Shown: positions 10,346 through 20,807 of the stretch, one piece after another
Layout: each line of letters opens with the position of its first letter
Position numbering within the stretch: position 1 is the first letter of the stretch
Assembly (NCBI GenBank): GCA_911728455.2
Contig: OU452219.1
Coordinates: forward strand, 11,250,397-11,314,396
DNA length: 64,000 nt
Source of the DNA: Marthasterias glacialis
Lineage: Eukaryota > Echinodermata > Asteroidea > Forcipulatida > Asteriidae
Reading direction: 5' to 3'
The notes under the pieces: generated by a model
Told to the model about the DNA's origin: nothing
The model's database searches: none
The model's input: the letters and a program-made list of their open reading frames with translations, nothing else
Made by a program: the position numbers and the translations under genes

Positions 10346-12439
10346 TCTTTCTTCATCAGAAACAAAATAATTCTTCCTCTAGTTGCTCGACAGCCAGATC
10401 TTCTCAAAGAGGGAAAACACACTTCCTTCAAAAGCTGAAAAATCCGACAGAGCGGGAAGTAAATAAAATTATGCTTAAATCAATAACAACCTCAAAAATT
10501 TTCCAAACATGGTTTGGTTTTTCAAGTGAAATATGGGTTAGGATACTATCAGAGGAACATACTTTCCAAACTGCCCCGCCCCTTCCCAACCCATCGCCCA
10601 CAAGGGTGATTGTCGTGTCTACCGGATAGGAAACAGCTTTTGAAACACATGTTTTCCTTGAAACACCAGGACAGTTTTACAGCATGAAAAATGAGTTTAA
10701 ACGTGTTTGATTTATTGTGGCATCTTCGCTCCAACACTCACAGTAATTGTTGAGGGATGATCTTCACAACTGGGGATGACAGGTGGAGGAAGGGGGAGCA
10801 CAGAGGGCGTCAATTGTGTGACGTAAGACTGTCAGAGTTCATTACCCTCAAGGTTTGTGTACGAGGGGGTATAATGAAGTTTGACGTTAGAGGCACGGGT
10901 TCTTTTCCGTGGCCTCCAGGGGAGGGGGATTGCAAACTTCAAAGGCCAATTAACTTTTACATTCGCCAGCCACTTTTATAATCACGGGCTTGGGGGAAGA
11001 AGTCCAGGGTTCAATAGTTCTTTGCTCTTCCCCGTTACGCTCCTCCCCCCCCCCGACCCTCCCCACCCCCTCTCACACTGCACCACATCCCCTTCATCCC
11101 CATATATCAAGTAGCATCAAAATCTCTCATTAGTTGACGTTTACAAATATTTTTTTTTAACTTTAAGTAACCACGACAAATTGTAGCTTTTATTTGATCG
11201 CAAAATGGCCTCCTACTCATCAATTTGCACTTATTTATACAAGCGATATAAATGTCCCCGTTCGTCTGGACTTTTTTTTTTCATTTCGTCACATCTGAAT
11301 GTTCTGCTCAATTTTAATTTCATTTTATTTTGACTAGTAGCCATCCATCACAATATTTTTTTACAAAAAAGTGAAGTTTCCCTTCCGGGCTAGCAATTAA
11401 AATATTATAAACGGAGAGGTAAACATTATTAATGAATGGTGCAAATATTTAAAAGTGGTCCAAAAGGAATTAGCTCTTCAGCTTCCGAGACATCCTGTTT
11501 CGTTGATATAATTTTAGATGGATATTAATGTTATGTCAACTGAGTAATATCAGTAGTTCTATAAACAAGTTACTGGTATGTTTATCTCTCAGCCGTGTCA
11601 GTTACATATGGAGGGAGATAGACCTAGCTACTTTGAATGATTGGCTAATTTTGTCGCCTGGAGTCTAATTATTTTTCAGGAATTTTTTTGATGAAGAGCC
11701 CACGGGCCCTACGGGGAGACAGTCCGCTGTGTATTTTGCCAATCTCTTTTGCCGGGATGTGTTTATGTATTTAGTAGCACACGAATATCAGTTTGATTTG
11801 AGCCGTCAGCGTGGATTCGGGCGAAGCTTATCGGGCGTTATCCGTCTGGATGGCCCCCCAAAGAAAGGGAAGACCATCTTGCTCCGAATGAGTCCCCAGT
11901 AAATATTTACGGAGAATGCGATGGCGAAGTGTCTAAACAAATGGAGATAATGAAAATGTCATGAGATTTTTATAACATAATGAATCATACTGTGAAACTG
12001 ACTTAGTTTTTATTGAACAAATTAATAGCAGTTAGCTTGCTAATATAGGGCATAATTTAACTATTGTTTTTAGCAATTTCGCCAATTGTCCTCTCTTTTT
12101 TTAACAGTAGAGTGTTTTATTTTTGTTTGTTTTGTAACTCTCTTTTTTTTTGTTCATTGAACTCCTATTTTGTTGTGATGTATTTTGAAATCTTCACATT
12201 AACACATATTTTTACGTAGGATTACCAAAGTATACACTATTCTCTGACCAATGAAGTTGAAATCGGGGAGTTATTTTTCCCCTTCTTTTACATTTTCTTA
12301 TGCTAAAGTTAGGCCTACTAATTTTGAGAAACACTTATTCATGTGAACAGGCCAAAGCAAGTTATGTTTCCTTATTCCTTATTCAGTCGTGCAGTTACCA
12401 GATCTTCTTTCGTACTTGATTTCCATAATGAATACATAC
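10346..12439. other. No gene seen; mostly unique sequence
   Basis: Contains C-rich tracts near 11040-11100 and the forkhead palindrome at 11899. 11580-11960 is complex and repeat-free. Confidence 0.5.
11899..11910. promoter_or_regulatory. Palindromic forkhead site GTAAATATTTAC
   Basis: Two overlapping opposite forkhead cores (GTAAATA/TATTTAC) form a perfect 12-bp palindrome in non-repetitive DNA (about 11580-11960). GTCTAAACAAATG lies about 20 bp further on. Function unknown. Confidence 0.3.

Positions 12440-12470
<31 letters not shown>
12440..12470 (+). repeat. Poly(A) tract of about 30
   Basis: A pure A-run directly before a family J left module. It might be an insertion tail, but no element is recognised upstream. 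Confidence 0.9.
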
Positions 12471-12471
<1 letters not shown>

Positions 12472-12479
12472 GATTGAAC

Positions 12480-12650
12480 AATAAATTGGTATCACCTTCT
12501 AGTTTCCAATAAACATAACATACAACCAACCTGTACAAACAACGAATGAGGCTGTTTATGGTTTGTCATTGATTTTGTGCACGTTCATATTAGGCTTCGT
12601 GTTTATTTCTGTTTCGGCAGCTGAAATAAGCACCGATTTGGGCTTTTTTC
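12480..12650 (+). repeat. Dispersed repeat family J, partial left part
   Basis: TTCCAATAAACATAACATAC followed by AACCAACCTGT, then TTTGTGCACGTTCAT and GAAATAAGC match the left half of other copies. The GACAGTATTTCAGACGG part is missing. Confidence 0.5.
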
Positions 12651-14817
12651 TCTCAATAATACACAATCCTGCACATTGTCTGAAATTGATTACGCAAAAC
12701 AGACAGAGAGTTATTTTTCACCCGATTTTATCTCATTTTCTCAGAAACATCTTTCAGTTTTGAGCAATTCTGAAAAGAAATTGTATGAAAGGCGTTTTTT
12801 TCCAGTTTACCATTATTTTGCCACTGAAAAGAAAAAAAAATATGATACCGGACGCGTTTCGTCACTCTGCCGTGAAACAGAGCTTAGGCCTTCCACGCAG
12901 TTTCGGGCAATTTGTCAAAATGATAAATGAGAGACCATTTCTTGGGTAATTGTGTTTTAGAATTCCACTTTCTGTTTACAAATCGTAATAATTTCGGGTT
13001 TCGAAGTGTGAACCACATTCCAGAGCCCAAGCTCACTCTTTTTTGGTGAAACTTAATTTCTAATTTTAGTATTTAACATTAAGATAGTGTTGTTTCGCTA
13101 CTGCAATAGCAAATCAAAGTCTACGTAATATCACTGCATACCGTATTTAAATGTATAGGTCATCGTTGGGTTTTTGTCAACGTAATGCTGATTTATGGGC
13201 AAAATTATCAAGAAAGATACAACTAACGTCACCTGTGAAAGTTACAGTTGAAAACAGTACCTATTTTATTGAGAAAACAACATAAAACTGTCACTGTATT
13301 TCCATCACTGAACTAAATGTCGAATTCATCCACGTTTAGCAAGGTGACAGCGGGTATACCAACCTCATCTCCGGCCATATTGAGGGCAGCTTCCAAGGAA
13401 ATTTTCAAAAGTCGCCTGCAGGCGATCTCTGTAGTTTCACATTTTTTGACATACTTTTATCGATTTCTAGTCAACGGGGGCACTTCGGATTAAATATTTT
13501 CACAGGATACTCACTATACCATTACCACCTTTATAACAAGTAGGCTTTCGCCGGATAAAAATTACTCAATTTCTGTTCGGGGTCATTACCAACGTATGAC
13601 CCAACCTTAAAGTCGAACTCTTCTGAAAATTATTTCTTCTTCGATCACGCCGGCTACATTTTCAGTGTTCCGATCGTTTCCGTACATTTCGCCTGCGGAT
13701 CTTCCGTTCCGAATATCACGGTTTCGTCGAGAGGAGAAACTGTGACGTCACGTTCGTCGTCGCGAGTCGGGTTTCAAAAAGGCAAATGATCGCATCAATG
13801 GCAAGTACCCGGATCATGGCTTGCCCGATTCCAAACTGCCAAGAGTGCCCCACCTGTATTGTCCTCCACCGTTTATTTACATCACTATGAGCCACTTAAA
13901 TGAATTATTAATTCTGTTGTCATCGGCCGTTCCACTGATCCCAATCATTCCCGTTCTTTCCCTTTCATCCTACTCATGTAATCCCCTCACACTACCCCCT
14001 TTTTGTCCTTCACGAGAACTTATAAACGGTCTCGTGTAAATTGATTTTATTTTGTCAGGCCGGCTGTGTTAGATTTCCTTTTATTTCTCTTGTCAAATAA
14101 ACACGACACTGGACAACAGTGACAACATGTATTAATATTTAACGTGGGAATGTGAGCGCTGAATCCTTTGCGTGACGATCAGTGAATTTCGGACCGGCGA
14201 AAGCGTCGCAGTGACCGGTGCGTCACTTTGAGAGACTGCCTCCCTGCACGCGCGCCGAAGTTTACACGCCAACGTTTATATAAATTAACCAAAAAGGCAA
14301 ACTTAGCAAACTTCCAAAGAGTGAAATAGAATAGTGTTATCGGGAGGAATGATCCATTTTATACAATAGCAGTCCTCCAGCGAAATACTGCACACACTGC
14401 TGTACAATAGGAGAGAACATCATTTGAAGACACAAGTCTTTCGATTGCCAAGCACGCTCACAAAATTCTGACAAAACATAAACCGGTTTCGTAGTTCCCA
14501 ATTAACTGGTCTAGTTTGATGACATTTTCATAGGTTGGTTGCATGGTGTTTTAATATGACAAATCACAGGATGTACAAGAATTTACTCAGTACACAAACC
14601 AACTTTGTTATGAAATTTAAAATAAAAATACATAACGAAAGTTATGCATAGTCTTTAATATAAATTCCCACCAATTTTTGCATCCCATCAGCTTGCATAA
14701 TTGTTTTTCGTTCAAGAGTAAACATTTCATACAATCATTAAACTGCAGTCTAAATCAACACAAACATTTTGCTTCGAGTTAATTTTCAACAGATGATCAG
14801 CCAAATCTACTGTCTTA
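12651..14817. other. No gene seen; includes the CRE/CpG block
   Basis: A second CpG-richer patch lies at 14150-14280. A reversed family J left-module word (GACATTTTCATAGGTTGGTT) is at about 14520. Confidence 0.45.
13640..13790. promoter_or_regulatory. CpG-rich block with a perfect CRE
   Basis: Many CpG dinucleotides and the palindrome TGACGTCA (13743-13750) within TGTGACGTCACG. No frame with a start near it. It could be a promoter of an unseen transcript or an enhancer. Confidence 0.3.
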
Positions 14818-15182
14818 ATTATTGGTGATTTTGATTATGGCGATTCTGATGTTGACGTTAATTTTGATTATAGTGATTCTGATGTTAATGATGGTGATTT
14901 TGATTAGGCCCTTTGGTGATTCTGACGTTGAAAGCGTTTTTGGTTTTGTTGATTCTGATGCTAATCGTGATTTTTATAATGGTGATTCTGACGTTAATAT
15001 TGTGACTGTGATTATGTTGATTCTGATGCTAACGGCGATTTTGATCAATGTGACATTGATGGCGATTTTGATTATGGTGATTCTGACCGTAAATGGCGAT
15101 TTTGAATATGGTGATTCTGATGTTAATGGTGATTTTGATTATGGCGATTCTGACCTTGATGGTGAATCTGATTTTCTTCAGT
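14818..15182 (+). repeat. Coding-like minisatellite of GATTTTGATTATGGTGATTC type
   Basis: Imperfect units of about 30-36 bp built from GATTTTGATTATGG, CGATTCTGA and YGTTAAT words. One frame would encode a D/F/Y/G/S/V/N repeat. Units vary in length and the surroundings show no exon signals, so I treat it as a satellite. Confidence 0.85.
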
Positions 15183-15964
15183 GACAGAATAACGATACCA
15201 AACAGAGGCCGAAATGCAAAAAAAGTTTGGCCCCTTTTTGACATATCGAAACTAAATATGCCAACACTGTAATAATGTTTGCTACCACGTGCAGGGAACA
15301 AGACCAATTTGCTGGCAACATTATAAAGGTCTTTACCCCTTTGTAGCTGTACTAAAATGTTGTTGTTATCAAATCGCCTCTGTCTACTTGACAGAGACGT
15401 AAACTCACCACCCTTTGATATTAAAAATCTACCTCAAATTCCAAGCATTTTTCAAACATGTCAGGGTAAGTTTCTAAACAGTAGACGGGAGCATTAATAC
15501 TCGAAAGCGACGACCATTAATTACGTTTCAAAATCACTAATTGGTGCATGATAAATACACCGTGTGGGCTGTGTGACTGTACTTTTCCGCAAGGAGATGT
15601 GGTTGATAACTGATATACATACAGGGTAATTTGTCTCTTGCGTTACCCCCCTTCTCCTCATCCGTCTCATCCATCTGACAACCCCTGCCTCCTCCTGGCC
15701 CCCGTAACTCATCCTTGGCATAAACACAAATCAACCACAGGCAAGCCAATTATCTCTCCACTCCAAACATGCCATAAACGCCGCGGACGGACGGGACACA
15801 TCGCTGCTCGCGCCCGTCAATAAACTACACCCGGACCGGTAAATTGACGGAGGAGCAGTTTACCAAACTTTTCAAACTCACCATCAAATATTTGTGGCTA
15901 AGCGCTGATTAGTTAATATATGTTAAAGGGGAAATACATCTTTGGGTTTTGAGAAGAAAACAAA

Positions 15965-16290
15965 TGGAAAAATTCGTTCCCATCCGCTAGCTTTCAATAA
16001 ACACATCATATAATAAATACAACCAACCCGTGAAAATGTCACAAACGGGGTGGCCGCGTTTTTGTGAAAACCATGGTTTATATTTTGTCAGGCATTTTGG
16101 ATCCGTTCAAACACGTTGTTATTTCGATTGTTGTGATCGAAATAAGAAATGGTGTTCGTGAGTTCTTTGTAACGGTTCTTTTTTTTTTTCTTTGCAAGAG
16201 CTATCTTCTCAACTTCGACAACGTGTCAGACGGGAATACGTCACGTGGAGGAATGGCATACTGGTATCTTTACAAGCGAAGGGCTTTCAA
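15965..16290 (+). repeat. Dispersed repeat family J, long copy
   Basis: The left module has TTTCAATAAACACATCAT and ACAACCAACCCGTGAAAATG, then ATTTCGATTGTTGTGATCGA, then ACAACGTGTCAGACGGGAAT. It shows that the left module resembles a single unit of the tandem arrays at 41.3 and 46.5 kb. Confidence 0.7.
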
Positions 16291-16414
16291 GTTTAAATTT
16301 TCATTAAGCTTTTGCCGAACAAAACGATTCAAAGTCTTGTCTTTATAACATTTGAGGATCACATCATACTGCGAGGCGTGCTCTCTAAATGTGAAAGCCG
16401 ATTGGTGTAATTTC

Positions 16415-16605
16415 GGCTCTTATAGCAGAGTGAAACTCACTGTGCATCACCTTTTCTGAGTGAAACTTGAGCGAACTTCACTTTGATTCAAGTTGAAAAA
16501 AAAACATCTTTCACTTTAAAAAGAGTTGTCCGCCATATGTCTCTTTGCAAGGGTGGTATGGCGGACAAAACGAGTGTTTGTCACTCTTTTACATTTAGAG
16601 AGTGC
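16415..16605. repeat. Dispersed repeat family I, copy 1 (GTCCGCCAT hairpin, AGTGAAA words)
   Basis: TTGTCCGCCATA at 16526 and TATGGCGGACAA ending near 16567 form an inverted repeat. Around it are many AGTGAAAC/TTTCACT words. Homologous to 27345-27595. Confidence 0.7.
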
Positions 16606-16674
16606 ATCACTGGAAACAGTTTACAAACCATTTCCCGCCATGTTACAGTTCAATGCACATGAACTTTGGGATTC

Positions 16675-16975
16675 AAATCTGTTATTACGTATTACAATCG
16701 TTGTTACGTATTTACAATCGTAATTACGGATTTACAGTTTTTACAACGGGTTTACAATCTATTATAACGGATTCACAATCCGTTAATACGGATTTACAAT
16801 CGTTATTACATATGTACAATCGTTATTACGGACTTACATTCGTTATTAAGGGTTTACAATCTATTATTACGGATTCACAATCCGTTTACAATCTATTATT
16901 ACGGATTCACAATCCGTTATTACAGGTTTACAGTCGTGATTACGGATTTACAATCTGTTAATAAGGGTTCACAAA
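16675..16975 (+). repeat. Minisatellite, ~20-21-bp unit (GTTATTACGGATTTACAATC type)
   Basis: About 14 imperfect units of this type, some shortened, end at CACAAAGGAGGGCGCT. The 21-bp period makes an accidental 7-residue repeat in one frame. Not coding. Confidence 0.9.
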
Positions 16976-18165
16976 GGAGGGCGCTATTTGCGGGTCGCCC
17001 TCCTGGTTGTCATATAATTATGTTGTTGTTTTTATTATTGGTGGTGCAACGTGACTGACGAGCTATAGTGAAAACTTGCCGGACATCCTCGATGTTCACA
17101 ATCAGGTAAATACATAAATAAGTGAAACGACACTTTTTTACACAACCACGTTCAGGAATGTCAACAGCAAGGAATTTCATGGGTTACGATCTTGTGGATT
17201 GTGAATCTGTAAGAACGAGTTCGGAATGTATTTTGTTGTGAGCGCTGATAGGCCTCCGTAGCATCTACGACTGATAGTAGTAATTTCGTGCGTCGAACTC
17301 TCTGAACTTCCAGCCCTTTTGAATCTGTCAGTGGCTCAGATGGCGCATGTCTGGACCGGCGGTTCCACCGAGGCCTCCCGCCCGACAGTTGTCAAGACGG
17401 AAATCGCAATTTATCTAATCTTTCCCGCCTATTATACATGCAATGACCCCTGTACATGACAACGAGTGGGGGGAATGGGCTGTGGACCCGAGTGGCGGGC
17501 CAAAACTCCACCGAGATCGACTCAGGGAAATTGAGGGGAGCAACAATTAGCAGCGACCAGGTGAGATTTGTCTCGCATGAAGTGACTTATGCACGGTGAT
17601 CAACGTTTTCCCGTTACCGTCTAATCAACTAGTTTATTTAATCAAGGAGTAAGGGGTGGATGACCCCGGCACTGACTGACTGATACCTCCTCACCGGAAT
17701 ACAGCTCGGAGGTCAACTCGTGTCATCCCTTTATTTTCTACGAACTTCGTTTAGTAATACCACACGGGTCTATTAAAAGGTGCACTTAGCCCCCTTTTGA
17801 ACTTGGATGTTGTGGTGACAGTTACGTGACAGTTGCTGTCTTCAGACGAAGTGCTTGCTAAAAACCACACTTGGCATGACGTGTGGATGTTTCGTAACTA
17901 TTTGACCCGGTCATGGATTGTGTTTACTCATATAAGATGTACATATGTTGCTTTCAATGTGTCATCATGCTTTAAAAAAACAATGAGGGCCAACGTTGAT
18001 GCATGCAAAGGTGAAATTTAAGAACATGTTTCTTGTTGTAGAAATGTGGCTGGCAACAGAGATGTTCGACCAAAACAACACAGGAAGTGCATTTAAACAA
18101 GGTATTATGCTCCGTGCATAAGTGCTTTGTGTCGGTCGAAAGGGCCCATCGATGAATGGGATCCA
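16976..18165. other. No gene seen; unique sequence
   Basis: 17330-17720 is GC-richer and repeat-free, another candidate non-coding conserved block. Short frames are not protein-like. Confidence 0.45.
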
Positions 18166-18344
18166 ATAGACCTTTATCATGCTGCCACCATCTTGGTCAT
18201 GTGCCCTGCATCCAATAACAGTAATGGGTGCCGATGTTCGTTGTTCACAAAGGAACCTGACTATTTGCCCTTCAAGCCTTGGTTTGGTTTACATTGATTT
18301 GAATGGGAGAAAAACAAGATGGATGCACCATGATAAAGGTCTAT
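18166..18344. mobile_element. MITE with 16-bp perfect TIRs, possibly TA-flanked
   Basis: ATAGACCTTTATCATG at the left is repeated exactly inverted at the right (CATGATAAAGGTCTAT). The similarity continues inward (CCATCTTGG against its complement). If the outer TA belongs to the target site, the element is GACC…GGTC with TA duplication, as in Tc1/mariner types. No coding frame. Confidence 0.75.
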
Positions 18345-19249
18345 AAGGCCTATCTTGGCTATAAGTAGAAAATTGTGCTTTATAGTTAAATGAGTCGTTT
18401 AGGAGCAATAAGCTGGGAACCAGTCACACTGCAAGATACATCACATGATTATGGCTATCCATTTCTAACAAAGCATATTCTTGAATATATATTAAAGATC
18501 GTGCTTAGCAACTTTGTCTACGAAATTGAACACACCGACAAAGTGACTGGAGAGGCGTTCTTCAAGACCCAACCTCGTGCCCATCACGGGGAGCGTGCGA
18601 AACCGTTCCCTCTGTTGTGGCCGGGCAAGCTCACACGCCTGAAGTCCATTCATGAAACTTTCAACCAATCAGCTATCGTGGTGTTATCTTAGGTCATAAC
18701 TCGCTTTAGTTTGCCCACGTGCTGTTAAATGCACGTCGACAGATGTACTTTGTCAACCTCGATGGTTTAGTATATCAGTAGGCCTACTACAGGCAAAGTT
18801 TGTGTCATCTCAGTAGAAGAGAAGGAGAACAACTTGAAAATAAAATCACAATTCAAGGAGATTTTGAGGGCATACAGAAGTTAAGATTGACAGACGGGTT
18901 ACGGGAAATGACTGGTCTCAATGTGAATATGCACTCAACCACCTCGTTCACAGGTAGACACGGCACACTCGGTACAACCTTCAACCCACTAACATAAGTC
19001 ATCGTGTGTGTCGACCCTGACGAGGAACCCTCATAAAACTCTGTAAATCAAAGATTTGAGAGTCATTGATTTTAAGGATTGTTGAGATATTGAAGCCCGG
19101 GTCTGTTGCCTTCCAACTTGGGGTTTACCTATTGCGGGTGACTCGCTCAACAAAATTTGTCCAATTTGCATATAAGCACATAGGGCTCTTCTTAATTGCT
19201 TGCCTCTTTTTACGTGATTTGGGTGTTTCATTTTGGATGGGTGTACCGT
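18345..19249. other. Unassigned; a 100-codon frame not recognised
   Basis: A plus-strand frame at 18390-18692 has no recognisable domain and no exon context, and is probably chance. The rest shows nothing. Confidence 0.4.
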
Positions 19250-19635
19250 CAGTGGCATAACTAGGAGGCATCGATGTCCGTAACCCCACGTGCCCCCACC
19301 CCACCCACCCCCATTTGATATCTTTACAACTGAGATTAAACATTACCAGAATAATTATAACGTAACATCTTGTAAGCTTTAATGTAGTAATTTCAATGTT
19401 TTTAAAACTACTTTTCTATTCACACGCAGACATTGTAATTGTTTTACCTCCACGTCAGATGATCTTATTCAAATAGCAAATGGCATTATAACAGGATCGC
19501 TGCAAAGGGGCTTGATTAAAAAGAAAAGTGCAAACGGAAAGTAGATTTAATTGGCCAGAAGTGTCCACCTATAGAAGAAGAAGAAATGGTGCACCCCCTT
19601 GTGCCCTCTAAAATTTCACCCTACTTTCGTCTCTA
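19250..19635. mobile_element. hAT-type MITE, older copy of the 34.5-kb element
   Basis: It begins CAGTGGCATAAC and aligns through its interior with 34502-34860 (shared words include TGTAAGCTT, ATGTAGTAATTT, TTTTACCTCCA and TGTCAGAT, in the same order). The right end has decayed to CGTCTCTA. The flanking 8-mers TGTACCGT and TATACCGC differ only by two transitions, consistent with an aged target duplication. Confidence 0.8.
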
Positions 19636-20324
19636 TATACCGCATAGCTCGATAAGTCACCGGCTAACTTCATTAAAGTACAAATGTAGGTGTCACCGAA
19701 TAGTTGTGTTTTTAATTTAAAAGGTTGTGAGATTTCTCAATAGTTAGTGAGTATTTTAAATAATAACTTTAGCATTGATTGTTAGGGGACCTTTTTTTTT
19801 GGGGGGGGGGGGGTGTCCGGTGTACCCACCAGACAGATCACCATAATGGACCCAGACCTCGACTTTAGAGAGATGCCGTATAGTGTGTAATGAATGAGTG
19901 ACCCCCAAATTTAAGCGCCAAACAGTAAGTTAGATTAATGCCCAACGCTGACCACCAATAAATCAGCATCAAGACATTTTATAGAGCCGCAGATTCTCAA
20001 CAGAATTGGGTCAATAATTTATGGGGAAACTTAGAGGTAAATTTACCACCACGTGTTGACATCAACAATGAATGACGACGGCGGCCGGAAATGTGACAAG
20101 ACGAGACTGTTGCCCATTTTTCAGTATCTTGCACATTGACGTTTGTGTGTATATGTTTTTATAGTGTACTCCCTTGATTGATTTTCATATACGCAGAGGT
20201 CATTCTCCATCGGTGGAAATACCTGTTCCGTAGGATGAGTACAAGTAGCTAATAAATGTACGTTATTGGATTGGTAACGCTCGAATAAAGTTTACATCGT
20301 TTTTAATCTGAAACTTTTCGTGGG

Positions 20325-20465
20325 TGAACAAAGAAAAAATGGTTGGAACGGGATTTGAACCTGCGACCCCTGGTTCCGACATGCCGGCGCTCTACCAACT
20401 GAGCTGTCTAGCCCTAATGTCGGCGGTCTCCCAATTTTGTCAATATCTTTGTTTTTCAAAAGATC
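20325..20465 (-). mobile_element. tRNA-derived SINE-like element
   Basis: On the minus strand, TAGACAGCTCAGTTGGTAGA is a good Pol III A box region, and GTCGCAGGTTCAAATCCCGT is a good B box with a closed T-arm. The two acceptor-side ends (TAGGGCT and CCAACCA) do not pair, so this is not a functional tRNA gene. The upstream side has further non-tRNA sequence. A truncated SINE is likely. Confidence 0.65.
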
Positions 20466-20587
20466 ATACCAGTGTCAATAGAGAAACAATTCCCCGTGCG
20501 AGAAAATGGTCTCAGAACACTCAAATTTTTTATGTGGCTCCACGAATTAGCGTGTATAAAGTAACTGACTCAACGTAAACCCTTTTT

Positions 20588-20807
20588 CAGTGGCGTACCC
20601 AGAGAGGCGGGAGCCCCCCCCCCCCCCCAACCTTGCCCCATCCCTCCCTCCTCCCCCAAATGAGATTTTAAAAATGCTCAAATAAATGGCTTGATATATA
20701 TATATATATTTGTTTTAAAAAGCCAGCCCAAATTGTGTCTTTGCCCCTGATTGCCAGAAACCCCCCCCCCCCCAACTCACCCATGAAAATGTCTTGTTAC
20801 GCCACTG
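20588..20807. mobile_element. hAT-type MITE, 220 bp
   Basis: It starts CAGTGGCGTA and ends TACGCCACTG, a perfect 10-bp inverted repeat. Long C-runs lie inside each end and a (TA)n tract lies in the middle (about 20694-20710). No clear 8-bp duplication is visible in the flanks, so the family is assigned from the termini and the similarity to 41914-42100. Confidence 0.72.

Noticed and set aside
16602-16961. 119-codon frame with a 7-residue repeat
   Set aside because: Direct product of the 21-bp minisatellite; no exon context.
18390-18692. 100-codon frame as a gene
   Set aside because: No recognisable domain and no promoter or splice signals seen.
20325-20405. Functional tRNA gene
   Set aside because: A and B boxes are good but the acceptor stem does not pair; better explained as a SINE head.
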